Shown one piece after another: positions 1 through 8,178 of a DNA stretch of 64,000 nt. The notes beneath the pieces were generated by a model, which was not told the DNA's origin, ran no database searches, and was given only the letters and a program-made list of their open reading frames with translations. The stretch is from positions 124,001 to 188,000 of the forward strand of contig NZ_WEZF01000004.1 in the NCBI RefSeq assembly GCF_009177065.1, written 5' to 3'. Positions within the stretch are counted from its first letter, which is position 1. Each line of letters starts with the position of its first letter. The DNA is from Tautonia marina. Its GTDB lineage: Bacteria > Planctomycetota > Planctomycetia > Isosphaerales > Isosphaeraceae. A program made the translations under genes and the position numbers.

Positions 1-2
1 GA

Positions 3-26
3 CCTGGCGAGCTTCAAGGGGACTGA
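3..26 (+). CDS. Possible 3' end of an upstream gene (partial)
   Basis: The window opens in a reading frame that encodes seven residues (PGELQGD) and stops at 24-26, just before the alpha-E gene. In many bacteria the gene immediately upstream of an alpha-E protein encodes a circularly permuted ATP-grasp protein, so this could be its tail. Seven residues cannot identify a family; the call rests on position only. Confidence 0.25.
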   Translation, partial: PGELQGD

Positions 27-30
27 TGCC

Positions 31-990
31 ATGCTCAGCCGGGTTGCCGAAAATCTGTACTGGATCAGCCGATACCTGGAGCGGGTCGAGAGTGTCGCCC
101 GCCTGCTCGACGACAGCTTCCAACTGGAGCTGGACGCCGCCGGGTTGCATGCGGCGGCCTCGGGAGAGCGGCCGGTCGAGAGCGTGCTGTCGATTCTTGG
201 CTGTAAGGAAGCCTTTCACAAGGCGCACCCGAACGGAGGGCGGAGCGAGGTCCTGAAGTTCCTGACCTTTGAGCGTGATCACGCCGATTCGATGCTGTCG
301 ATGATCGGCCGGGCTCGTGAGAATGCGAGGGGGACTCAGGAAACCCTCAGCGCGGAGGTCTGGGGTCAGATCAATCGGCTGTATCTCTATCTCTGCGGTC
401 GGCAGGCTCGCAGACGATACCGGACGAGCCCCTCACGGTTTTTCGAGGGGATCAAGCGGTCGTGCATTCTCTATACGGGGCTGGTGGAATCGACCTTGCC
501 GAGGTCGGAGGTGTATCACTTCCTTCAGTTCGGCCGCTACCTGGAACGGGTGATGCAGTTGAGCCGGATCCTGGGGGTAAAGGTCCAGGCACTTCGGCAG
601 GTGGAACCCCTCGCGGCGGGGTCGTTGCGGGTCGTATACTCAACGAGTCTGTTGCAAAGTTGCTCGGCCTACGACGCTTATATCAGGCAGGCGCATGAGC
701 AGATCGACCCGTTGGGGGCCGTCGGCTATTTGATGCTGGACCCGGATTTTCCGAGGTCGATGCGGTTCGGCGTGGATCGGGCATGCGTTGCGCTCCGGGC
801 GATTTCCGGAGGAGATGAGCACGGCTTCGCGACCGAGGCGGAACGCTTGCTCGGCCGACTGGGAAGCGACTTGCGGTTCCTGGACCTGGACGAGGTGATC
901 CATCGGGGACTGGAGCAGTTTCTGACCGAGGTGTTGTCGACCTGTCATCGGGTGGCTCACGAGGTTCATCAGACCTATTTTCTGGCCTGA
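31..990 (+). CDS. Alpha-E domain protein (DUF403)
   Basis: A 319-residue protein starting MLSRVAENLYW, which closely matches the usual start of alpha-E (DUF403) proteins (Met-Leu-Ser-Arg-x-Ala-Glu-x-Leu-Tyr-Trp), followed by the typical RYLERVES helix. The family is an all-helical cytoplasmic protein, usually encoded with a circularly permuted ATP-grasp protein and a transglutaminase-like protease. That trio has been proposed to make or process a small peptide, but its function is not established. Here the transglutaminase gene follows 113 bp downstream on the same strand, which fits the known association. An AAGGGG stretch at about 16-21 can act as ribosome binding site. The length is normal for the family. 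Confidence 0.9.
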   Translation: MLSRVAENLYWISRYLERVESVARLLDDSFQLELDAAGLHAAASGERPVESVLSILGCKEAFHKAHPNGGRSEVLKFLTFERDHADSMLSMIGRARENARGTQETLSAEVWGQINRLYLYLCGRQARRRYRTSPSRFFEGIKRSCILYTGLVESTLPRSEVYHFLQFGRYLERVMQLSRILGVKVQALRQVEPLAAGSLRVVYSTSLLQSCSAYDAYIRQAHEQIDPLGAVGYLMLDPDFPRSMRFGVDRACVALRAISGGDEHGFATEAERLLGRLGSDLRFLDLDEVIHRGLEQFLTEVLSTCHRVAHEVHQTYFLA

Positions 991-1103
991 GCCGATGGGC
1001 TCGGGTGGTCTGGTGAGGCAAGGGCCGGCGCCGTTCGGTTCCAAGGGTCCACGGTTTCGGATGGTTTGAAGTTCGTTGGGTACTCGGCCGGAGGTGGCTG
1101 GCG

Positions 1104-2129
1104 ATGTTGCTGCGGATCAATCACGAGACGCGCCTGACCTACTCCGAGCCGGTGTCGGAGACGATTTTCGAGGTGCGGATGGCGCCGCAGTCGGACGAGG
1201 ATCAGACGGTGCTCGGCTACCGGCTACGGATCAGTCCGAGAGGCCCGGTGACGACCTTCCGGGATGGATTCGGCAACCGGGTGGATCTGTTCAACCTGAC
1301 GGCGCCGTATCGGGAGCTGGTCCTGCACGCGACCAGCTACGTGAGGACGCACCGGAGGCTGGGCGTTGCCGGGCTGGCGGGGGTGCCCTGGCTGGGGCGA
1401 GGTCCGTTGCCTCCCGAGGCGATGGAGTACCTCTTGCCGAGCCGACAGGTGGCCCACACGCCGGAGGTCGATGCCTTCGTGCGAGGCTTGCCTGAACCGC
1501 AAGGGACGTTGGCGGACGTGACCCGGATGGTGATGGAAGCCGTCGATCGTCGGATGGCCTATCAGCAAAAGGCGACAACGGCCCTGACGAGCGTGGAGGA
1601 AGCTCTACTGCTGGGTCGCGGGGTTTGCCAGGATTTCGCCCACCTTTATATTGCCGCATGTCGGGGGCTGGGTTTGCCTGCGCGTTATGTCAGCGGATAT
1701 GTGCATCAGACGGGAGAGATGGCGACCCATGCCTGGTGTCAGGTCTGGGCGGGAGAGCCGTCGGGCTGGGTGGATGTGGACCCGACGCACGGCGTCTATC
1801 CGGAAGATGATCATGTGGTGACGGCGATCGGCCGTGACTATGCCGATGTGCCACCGAACCGGGGGATCTTCCGAGGACAGGCCGAGGAGTCGATCCATGT
1901 GATGGTGACGGTGGAGCCGGTCCAACGGATTCCGCCCCAGTGGCAAGAGTGGGGCACCCCCCTGCCCTTGAACGACGGGGCGAACGTGGCGACTTCGGGG
2001 GAAGGTTCGGCTCGATCGGCGCCTCGACGAGGCAAAACGCTCGGGCTCGGACATCGGCCCGATATGCCGCCGGGGCTCCGTCAGCAGCAAGGTCAGCAGC
2101 AACAGCAGTCGCAGTCACTCGAAGCGTGA
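1104..2129 (+). CDS. Transglutaminase-like cysteine protease with N-terminal bacterial transglutaminase domain
   Basis: This 341-residue protein has an N-terminal beta domain (about residues 1-85, starting MLLRINHETRLTYSEP, as in Bact_transglu_N proteins) and a transglutaminase/protease core. The triad can be read: Cys175 in GRGVCQDFAH, His209 in MATHAWCQVW and Asp226 in GWVDVDPTHG. No signal peptide is seen, so it is probably cytoplasmic. It lies directly behind an alpha-E gene, the usual partner of this family. The last 20 residues are glutamine-rich (QQQGQQQQQSQS), which is not part of the fold and looks like a disordered tail. Proteolytic or transamidating activity is inferred from the family; the substrate is unknown. 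Confidence 0.9.
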   Translation: MLLRINHETRLTYSEPVSETIFEVRMAPQSDEDQTVLGYRLRISPRGPVTTFRDGFGNRVDLFNLTAPYRELVLHATSYVRTHRRLGVAGLAGVPWLGRGPLPPEAMEYLLPSRQVAHTPEVDAFVRGLPEPQGTLADVTRMVMEAVDRRMAYQQKATTALTSVEEALLLGRGVCQDFAHLYIAACRGLGLPARYVSGYVHQTGEMATHAWCQVWAGEPSGWVDVDPTHGVYPEDDHVVTAIGRDYADVPPNRGIFRGQAEESIHVMVTVEPVQRIPPQWQEWGTPLPLNDGANVATSGEGSARSAPRRGKTLGLGHRPDMPPGLRQQQGQQQQQSQSLEA

Positions 2130-2164
2130 TTGAACCGAACGAAGCGAAGTGAGGAGCAGCCATC

Positions 2165-2755
2165 GTGCCGAGCCGACGTGCCGAGATCACCCGAACGACC
2201 AAGGAAACCGACATTCGCCTGGGCCTGGATCTGGATGGAACAGGGCAGGCGACGATCGAGACGGAGATCGGCTTTCTCGACCACATGCTCGACGGGTTTG
2301 CCCGGCACGGGGTGTGTGACCTGTCGGTTCAGTGCAAGGGGGATCTTCACGTCGACGATCACCATTCGACCGAGGACGTGGGGATCTGTCTGGGCATGGC
2401 CATCGACCAGGCACTCGGCAATCGGGCGGGAATTCGCCGTTATGGTCATGCCATCCTGCCGATGGATGAGGCGCTGGTGCTTTGTGCGATCGACCTGGGA
2501 GGCCGGCCGTTTTTCGCCTGGGAGGCGACCATGCCGACTCCGAAGGTCGGGACGTTCGACACGGAGTTGGTGCCGGAGTTCTGGCGATCGGTGGCGACTC
2601 TGGGACGGATGAATCTGCACGTGAAGGTGCTCGCGGGATCGAATACCCATCACGTGATTGAGGCGATTTTCAAGGGACTCGCCCGGGCGCTGCGCGATGC
2701 GTGGGAACCCGACCCGAGATGCGGGGGAGTCCCCTCGACGAAGGGAAGTCTCTGA
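2165..2755 (+). CDS. hisB: Imidazoleglycerol-phosphate dehydratase
   Basis: HisB dehydrates imidazole-glycerol phosphate to imidazole-acetol phosphate, the sixth step of histidine synthesis, in the cytoplasm. The 196-residue length is that of the monofunctional enzyme, without the N-terminal phosphatase of enterobacterial HisB. Diagnostic motifs are present: GFLDHML (about 36-42), DDHHSTED (64-71) and THHVIEAIFKGLARAL (about 161-176), which supply the histidine and glutamate ligands of the two Mn ions, and the C-terminal VPSTKGSL. The start is GTG, preceded by GAGGAG at about 2151-2156. No other his gene is nearby, so it is a scattered member of the pathway. Confidence 0.97.
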   Translation: MPSRRAEITRTTKETDIRLGLDLDGTGQATIETEIGFLDHMLDGFARHGVCDLSVQCKGDLHVDDHHSTEDVGICLGMAIDQALGNRAGIRRYGHAILPMDEALVLCAIDLGGRPFFAWEATMPTPKVGTFDTELVPEFWRSVATLGRMNLHVKVLAGSNTHHVIEAIFKGLARALRDAWEPDPRCGGVPSTKGSL

Positions 2756-2804
2756 TTCGCAGGCAGACTTGGCCGGGAGCGTGTTCGGCGCCGCCCGGCC
2801 TGGC

Positions 2805-4982
2805 TCAGGAGAGTTGCTTGACGATGATCCGGGAGCCTTGAACGTCGACGACCTGAATCAGGCTGTCCTGCTCGATGAAGTTGCGCTCGGCGGTGACCTC
2901 GGCGATGATCTCGCCGAAGCGGGCGCGTCCGCTGGGGCGAAGGACCGTCGTGGTGCGGCCGGTTTCCCCGAGCAGGTAGGCGAAGGGAGATTCGGGTTCG
3001 AAGATGTCCTTCTCGACTTCGGTCGAGGAGAAGCTGAACGGGTCGGACTTGAGGATGAGCTTGTCGAAGAGCGGCAGTGACGGGAAGAAACGTCCCAGCA
3101 GCACCGCACCGACCACGACGGCCGCGATGGAGAGCATCAGCAAGATCAAGGTCCGGCTGAGCTGGCGATACTGGTAGTCTTCGGTCGGGATGATGAAGCT
3201 GTGGCTGGCCATGACCACGCTGAACAGGATGAGGAAGACGCCACTCATCCCGAAGACGCCGAACCCGGGGAAGACGAACAGTTCGAGGGCCAGGCAGAGA
3301 AGCCCGACCATGAACAGGATGATCTCCAGACCGTCGGCGGTTCCTCCGAGGTATCGACTCCAGAAGAAAAGCAAGAACGCGAGAGAGGCGGTGATCGCCG
3401 GAAGGCCGATACCGGGGAGCTTCATCTCGACGACGAGCATGAAGAAACCGACAAAGAGCAAGAGGCCGCTCATGAACGGCGTGTTGAGCACGCCGACCAG
3501 AGAATCGACCCATGAGGGCCCCCTGAGCCGAACGAGATCTTCTCCCAGGCCATAGAGGGCCGAGAATTCCTCGTCGCTGGCCAGAACCGTGCGGGCGAGT
3601 TCAAATTTCTGGGCATTCGCGGCGGTAATGGTCAACAGCTCGTCGCCGAGGACCAGGGTGCCTTGCTCGATGTAACGGTCGGGATCGGCTTGAATCGTCT
3701 CGCGATCGACCAGGGTGACGGCGGCGGTCTGGGTGTCGATGGCCTCGATCACCTCAACATCGGGTCGAACCAGCGCGCGGGCGACGGCCGTCGGATAGCC
3801 TTTCTGGTCGGCAAGGGCCGCGAGGCGATCGGCCAGGACCTCGCGATCACGGTCATCGAGGGGCTCGACCTTGCCACCGCCGGTCACCGTGGCGTCGATC
3901 TTGCCGAGCTTACCGTCGTCGTGAAAAACGATCTCGTCGCAGGCGAGGGCGAGGAGGGACCCGACACCGAGGGCTCGATCGCGCACATAGGCAACGGTTT
4001 TGATGGTTTCGAGCCGGAGAATGCGTTGAGCAAGGTCATCGGCGGGTTGGATCTGACCGCCCGGCGTGTCGAGCTGGATAATGAGCAGGTTTGCTCCGGA
4101 TTTTTCCGCGCGGGCAATCTGTCGGCTGATGAAGGCTTCCTGAACGGAGTCGATGGGCCGGGCCACCTGAATCCAGACGGGTTTGAGCTGATCAGCACCG
4201 AGGGCGGTCGAATCGGTCACACGATCGAGGTCGTAAATTCGGGCCACCTGACCTCGATCGGTGGCGAAGCTTCGAACAAGGCCCTCGCTTCGGGCGGCTT
4301 CGGCGGCGAGTTGACCGCGAGCGCCCGCTTGCCAGACGGGCTCGGTGGATAGCACGGCGTTTTCGGTTTCGAACTGGGGGAGCCGAGAGCGAAGGACGTA
4401 ATCGGTGCGGCCGTCGGCCGTGCGCACCCGGAGCAGTTCGTTGGAGGGGTCGAGCATGCCGACAATCAGGTCGGCAGGGCGGCCCTTGGTGTTTGCGAGG
4501 GCTTCGGCAAAACCGAACAGGCCCGGGTTGACCTCCTCGCCTGCGGGGGTAATGGGCCCGAGGGAGGCAGACGGGCCAAGGACGATCTCGTCGCAGGCCA
4601 GAGCGATGAACAGCGCGTAACCCGAGAGGGGCTCGGGAACGTAGGCCACCGTCTTCTCGGCGCGTGAGAGCTTCAGGGAGATGAAGTCGGCCACCTGAAT
4701 ACAGATGCCGTAATCACTGGTGCCGGGACGAATCTCGAAGACGAGGATCGGTTCCTCGCCGCGAGTGGAGGACGCGCGGACCACGGTCTCGACGGCGCTC
4801 TTGAGGCGATCGGCTCGAGCGGTGTCGATCGGTTGTTCGACGAGAAAGAAATGCCCCGGCGTCTCGTCTCCCTCGACCGCCTGGCCCGATGCGGCCGACG
4901 CCAAAGCCAGGACACCAGCGACCATTGCGATCGGCAGGGTCATTGCGGAAGACCACGACCGACCAGGCGAGACAACTCTCAT
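2805..4982 (-). CDS. NfeD family protein with two degenerate ClpP-like domains
   Basis: NfeD long forms combine a periplasmic ClpP/SDH-type serine protease domain, membrane helices and a C-terminal OB-fold (NfeDC), and are linked to stomatin/flotillin proteins. This protein (725 residues from the chosen start) has a signal peptide, two ClpP-like domains (about residues 40-190 and 265-420), several membrane helices (about 505-625) and an OB-like end that includes LLGETGRTTTVLRPSGRARF. The second domain keeps the LDTPGG motif. At the place of the Ser-Ala-Gly nucleophile element, both domains have glycine instead of serine (GYALFIALACDEI; GVGSLLALACDEI), so proteolysis is doubtful. I chose the ATG at 4982 because GGGGGAG lies 10 nt upstream and it gives a charged signal-peptide start; 5015 and 4943 are alternatives. 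Confidence 0.85.
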   Translation of the reverse strand: MRVVSPGRSWSSAMTLPIAMVAGVLALASAASGQAVEGDETPGHFFLVEQPIDTARADRLKSAVETVVRASSTRGEEPILVFEIRPGTSDYGICIQVADFISLKLSRAEKTVAYVPEPLSGYALFIALACDEIVLGPSASLGPITPAGEEVNPGLFGFAEALANTKGRPADLIVGMLDPSNELLRVRTADGRTDYVLRSRLPQFETENAVLSTEPVWQAGARGQLAAEAARSEGLVRSFATDRGQVARIYDLDRVTDSTALGADQLKPVWIQVARPIDSVQEAFISRQIARAEKSGANLLIIQLDTPGGQIQPADDLAQRILRLETIKTVAYVRDRALGVGSLLALACDEIVFHDDGKLGKIDATVTGGGKVEPLDDRDREVLADRLAALADQKGYPTAVARALVRPDVEVIEAIDTQTAAVTLVDRETIQADPDRYIEQGTLVLGDELLTITAANAQKFELARTVLASDEEFSALYGLGEDLVRLRGPSWVDSLVGVLNTPFMSGLLLFVGFFMLVVEMKLPGIGLPAITASLAFLLFFWSRYLGGTADGLEIILFMVGLLCLALELFVFPGFGVFGMSGVFLILFSVVMASHSFIIPTEDYQYRQLSRTLILLMLSIAAVVVGAVLLGRFFPSLPLFDKLILKSDPFSFSSTEVEKDIFEPESPFAYLLGETGRTTTVLRPSGRARFGEIIAEVTAERNFIEQDSLIQVVDVQGSRIIVKQLS

Positions 4983-5124
4983 TGACGCCGGACTCCCCCG
5001 ATGCTCAGGCTCCATCGACTCATCCGGGCAAACCGACCCTGCCCGGGGTGAAGGTCAAGAAGTGCAGGGCGGCGATCGAGTCGAGCGAGCGATTCACGGG
5101 TCACTCGCCCAGGCAAAGACGATC

Positions 5125-5166
5125 CATCATGACGACGCCTTTGGGAAATTCCAGGGCGTCGTGATG
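5125..5166 (-). repeat. Imperfect hairpin at the 5' end of the nfeD-like transcript
   Basis: CATCA-TGA-CGACGCC pairs with GGCGTCG-TGATG across a loop of about 14 nt, giving 12 base pairs with one 3-nt bulge. It starts about where the transcript from the TATAAT promoter at 5173-5178 would start, so the mRNA would begin in a stem. It could stabilise the mRNA or be a protein binding site. I infer this from position only. Confidence 0.45.
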
Positions 5167-5172
5167 GAGGTG

Positions 5173-5202
5173 ATTATAGGCCGTCCGTCGAGAGGGAGTC
5201 AA
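5173..5202 (-). promoter_or_regulatory. Sigma70-type promoter of the nfeD-like gene
   Basis: On the minus strand TTGACT (5202-5197) is followed after 18 nt by a perfect TATAAT (5178-5173). Such a match is rare in this GC-rich sequence. Transcription would start near 5166 and leave a leader of about 180 nt before the chosen start codon at 4982. Confidence 0.7.
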
Positions 5203-5522
5203 ACCTGCAAGCGGTTCGCCGGAGATGACGGAAGACCTGGAGTCCTCCGTTCCGGAAGTGCAAGCAAAGGGAATCGTCCGTTCAGGCGAACCAGACGGTG
5301 GGATCGGGAAGCGATGCTCAGGCCGTCAACGCTCGGATTCAAGACTCGCTCGGGGGTGAGGGCTTTCGAGGCGAGAACGGGCATCGTATTCTGACCCGCG
5401 ATCACGACACGAATCGTCAAGAGAAGCAGCGAGGCACCACCGGGATGGGCGTCGCGGGGAACCGTTCGACGATCGGTGGGCCTTTCCGAGACCCTCCACC
5501 GTCCTTTTCGGAGGTTTGTGCG

Positions 5523-6995
5523 ATGAATCGACGCCGATGGCTCCAGGTCTCCGCGGTAATGGCTGGTGCGCCGCTGGTCGGTTCGCTCCGTGCGGCTGCG
5601 GATCAAGAGGAGCCGCAAGACGGAGTCCTGGAGATTGGTTCGCGTCGAGAGCTGTTCGTGGATCGATTTCTGGTCGATCGGCTGGAGGGAGGGGCGGCCC
5701 TTTCACTGGCTCGGCCCCGAGACGAAGGGATCGTCCTGGCCTTCGATCGCCCCTGGGAAGGTGCCTTCTGCGGTTACGCGACCGTTTTGCAGGATCAAGG
5801 GCTGTTCCGGCTTTATTATCGGGGGTTGCCCCGCGCGGGCCGAGATGGCAGCGCTGATGAGGTGACCTGCTACGCGGAATCGACCGACGGCCGCCACTGG
5901 GACCGTCCGGAGCTGGGATTGTTCGAATTCGACGGAAGCCGAGCGAACAATCTGGTGCTGGCCAATCAGGCCCCCTTCTCGCACAACTTCTGTCCGATGA
6001 TCGATCCGCGAACCGAGGTGCCGGCCGAGGCGCGCTACAAGGCTCTGGCCGGGACCGGCAGAACCGGCCTGTGGGCCTTCACCTCGGCCGATGGCCTGAG
6101 ATGGCAGCGAATCGGCGAGGGGCCGGTGATTACCGAGGGGGCATTTGATTCGCAGAATGTTCCGTGCTGGTCGGAGCATGAGGGACGTTATCTGTGCTAT
6201 TTCCGGGTCTTCAAGGATGGCTTCCGGAGGGTCGCCCGCACCACCTCGGAAGATTTCCTGCACTGGACCGAGCCGGAGTTGATGACCTACGACGACGACC
6301 GGCCAATTGAACATCTTTACACAAACCAAACCAGCCCGTACTTCCGAGCCCCGCAGCTGAACGTGGGGATCGCGGCGCGGTTTATGCCGGGTCGCCGGGT
6401 CATCTCGGCGGAACAGGCCGAGGAGATCGGAGTCGACCCCGGTTACTTCAACGATTGCTCGGATGCTGTGTTGCTGACGACTCGGGGAGGCTCGGTGTAC
6501 GACCGAACCTTCATGGAAGGATTCCTGGTGCCGGGCATCGGCCCGGAAAACTGGGTGTCACGGACCAACTATCCGGCCTTGAATGTGGTTCAGACCGGTG
6601 CTCATGAGATGTCGTTCTACGCCAATCAGAACTACGGGCAACCGACGGCTCACCTGAGGCGCTATTCGCTGCGGATCGATGGATTTGCAGGCATCCGGGC
6701 GGGCTACGATGGCGGCGAGATGATTACGAAACCACTGAGCATTGACGGCCGAACATTGCTCTTGAACTTCGAGACGTCGGCTGCCGGAGGAATTCGGGTC
6801 GAGGTTCAGGATGCTGAAGGAACCCCCCTGCCCGGCTTTGCACTTGAGGACGCGGTTGAGACGATCGGGAATGAGATCGAACGCGCCGTGTTCTGGAAAG
6901 GCGGCTCCGATGTGTCGTCGCTGGCCGGTCGGCCGATCCGACTGCGATTCGTACTGAAAGATGCCGGTTTGTATGCCATGCGATTCCAGGCATGA
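5523..6995 (+). CDS. Secreted beta-propeller glycosidase-like protein
   Basis: A 490-residue protein with a twin-arginine-like signal (MNRRRWLQVSAVMAGAPLVG) and cleavage near residue 26. The mature part has repeated aromatic and aspartate-rich blades (for example GLFRLYYRG, EGRYLCYFRVF, SADGLRW, TSEDFLHW), typical of the five-bladed propellers of GH32/GH43/GH68-like and sialidase-like proteins common in planctomycetes. A C-terminal beta domain (about 395-490) resembles the sandwich modules that follow such propellers. I cannot assign a GH family or substrate. It is the first of five close plus-strand genes and would act outside the cytoplasm, feeding the metabolic enzymes encoded downstream. 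A start at 5298 is possible in frame, but GGAGG just upstream and the signal peptide favour 5523. Confidence 0.7.
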   Translation: MNRRRWLQVSAVMAGAPLVGSLRAAADQEEPQDGVLEIGSRRELFVDRFLVDRLEGGAALSLARPRDEGIVLAFDRPWEGAFCGYATVLQDQGLFRLYYRGLPRAGRDGSADEVTCYAESTDGRHWDRPELGLFEFDGSRANNLVLANQAPFSHNFCPMIDPRTEVPAEARYKALAGTGRTGLWAFTSADGLRWQRIGEGPVITEGAFDSQNVPCWSEHEGRYLCYFRVFKDGFRRVARTTSEDFLHWTEPELMTYDDDRPIEHLYTNQTSPYFRAPQLNVGIAARFMPGRRVISAEQAEEIGVDPGYFNDCSDAVLLTTRGGSVYDRTFMEGFLVPGIGPENWVSRTNYPALNVVQTGAHEMSFYANQNYGQPTAHLRRYSLRIDGFAGIRAGYDGGEMITKPLSIDGRTLLLNFETSAAGGIRVEVQDAEGTPLPGFALEDAVETIGNEIERAVFWKGGSDVSSLAGRPIRLRFVLKDAGLYAMRFQA

Positions 6996-7014
6996 GCATG
7001 AGGAGGAGACGAAC

Positions 7015-8148
7015 GTGACGATTGTTGAGCTGGAGGTCTGCCCGCTGATCGGGGCGACCGTCGACGGAGGCTGGCCGCAAGGGCATGAGCCTCAAGAAAA
7101 TTTGCACACGCTGGTGATTCTTCGGACCGAGGACGGTCGAGAAGGACTGGGAAGCTGTTTCACCTCGGGAGCGTTGGTGTCGGGGGCGGTCGAGTTGCTC
7201 TGGCCGATGCTGAAAGGCCAGTCGGCCGCGGAGCCGGAACGGGTGTCGGAGACGCTCCGGCAGTCGAGCTTCTGGCAAGGGCGGGGAGGATCGGTCGAAC
7301 ACGCAATCAGTGGCATCGATCTCGCCTTATGGGATTTGATGGGGAAGATTTGCGGTCAGCCGGTGTCTCGATTGCTGGGAGGCGATTACCGCAGGTCGAT
7401 CAAGCCCTATGGTTCCATCCTTTTTGACGAACCGGAAGCGTTGCGGAAGACCCTGGCCGGGGTGGTGGAACGAGGATTTCGTGCCATCAAGCTGGGCTGG
7501 AGACCGTTCGGCCGTCGGGATCGTGCCTTCGACGAACTGCTCGTCAAGACGGCCCGGAAGGAGGTGGGGGACGAGGTCGAGTTGATGGTCGATGCGGGGG
7601 GAAGCGAGCAGTTCTGGCCGCATGGGGTGAACTGGGCCCGGAACACGGCGGAAATGCTGGCGGATTACGACATCGTTTGGTTTGAGGAACCGCTGCCGCC
7701 GGATGACATCGAAGGGTATGCGGAACTGACTCGGGTTTCGCCGGTGCCGATCGCCGGGGGAGAAGTCCTGACAAGGCGGCAATCGTTCATTCCCTGGATC
7801 GAACGGAGAGCGGTCGATATTGTTCAGCCCGACTGCACGAAGAACGGAGGGCTGACCGAGTCGCGTCGGATTGCCTGGCTGGCGAGCGAGCATAACGTGC
7901 AGGTCGTGCCGCATGGGTGGAACACTGCGGTCGGTCTGGCTGCGGACCTGCAATTCTCGGCGGCGATTCCGGTGGCGCGGTATGTCGAGTATCTGACGCC
8001 GTGTGCGTATCTTGATGCGATCACGGTGGAGCCGTTCCGCATCGATGACCGCGGCCACCTGGAAATTCCGACGGCGCCAGGGTTGGGAATTGAACTGGAC
8101 CCTGACGCGTTGAAACGGTTCTCACCGAATCGAAAAGTGTTTCGATAA
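7015..8148 (+). CDS. Enolase superfamily dehydratase, mandelate racemase subgroup
   Basis: Enolase-superfamily enzymes abstract the proton alpha to a carboxylate; this subgroup contains acid-sugar dehydratases and racemases. In this 377-residue protein the metal ligands are visible as Asp193 (VDAGG), Glu224/Glu225 (WFEEPLPPDD) and Glu250 (AGGEVLT). Lys159 sits at the second-strand position in AIKLGWRPFG, but the usual second lysine of the KxK motif is glycine. Asp273 (QPDCTKNGG) and His300 (VVPHGWNT) are 27 residues apart, the same spacing as the Asp-His dyad of mandelate racemase, so His300 is the likely base. I chose GTG at 7015, with GGAGGAG at about 7001-7007, 19 bp after the glycosidase-like gene. 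The substrate is probably an acid sugar but is unknown. Confidence 0.88.
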   Translation: MTIVELEVCPLIGATVDGGWPQGHEPQENLHTLVILRTEDGREGLGSCFTSGALVSGAVELLWPMLKGQSAAEPERVSETLRQSSFWQGRGGSVEHAISGIDLALWDLMGKICGQPVSRLLGGDYRRSIKPYGSILFDEPEALRKTLAGVVERGFRAIKLGWRPFGRRDRAFDELLVKTARKEVGDEVELMVDAGGSEQFWPHGVNWARNTAEMLADYDIVWFEEPLPPDDIEGYAELTRVSPVPIAGGEVLTRRQSFIPWIERRAVDIVQPDCTKNGGLTESRRIAWLASEHNVQVVPHGWNTAVGLAADLQFSAAIPVARYVEYLTPCAYLDAITVEPFRIDDRGHLEIPTAPGLGIELDPDALKRFSPNRKVFR

Positions 8149-8178
8149 AAAACCCTGGACGCTGGAGAGGGCCTGCGC

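Larger units (their letters stand above)
4983..5522. other. Intergenic region between divergent nfeD-like and glycosidase-like genes
   Basis: No convincing gene. The stretch holds the probable nfeD promoter (5173-5202) and an imperfect inverted repeat (5125-5166). Frames that run through it on the plus strand, upstream of 5523, are arginine- and serine-rich and look non-coding. The last 20 bases before 5523 contain GGAGG, a ribosome binding site for the next gene. Confidence 0.6.

Noticed and set aside
3663-4352. A 229-residue plus-strand frame inside the NfeD-like gene
   Set aside because: It is glycine-rich without motifs, and the opposite strand has clear domains.
5298-5522. N-terminal extension of the glycosidase-like protein
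   Set aside because: The extra 75 residues show no features, and a twin-arginine signal starts at 5523 right after GGAGG.
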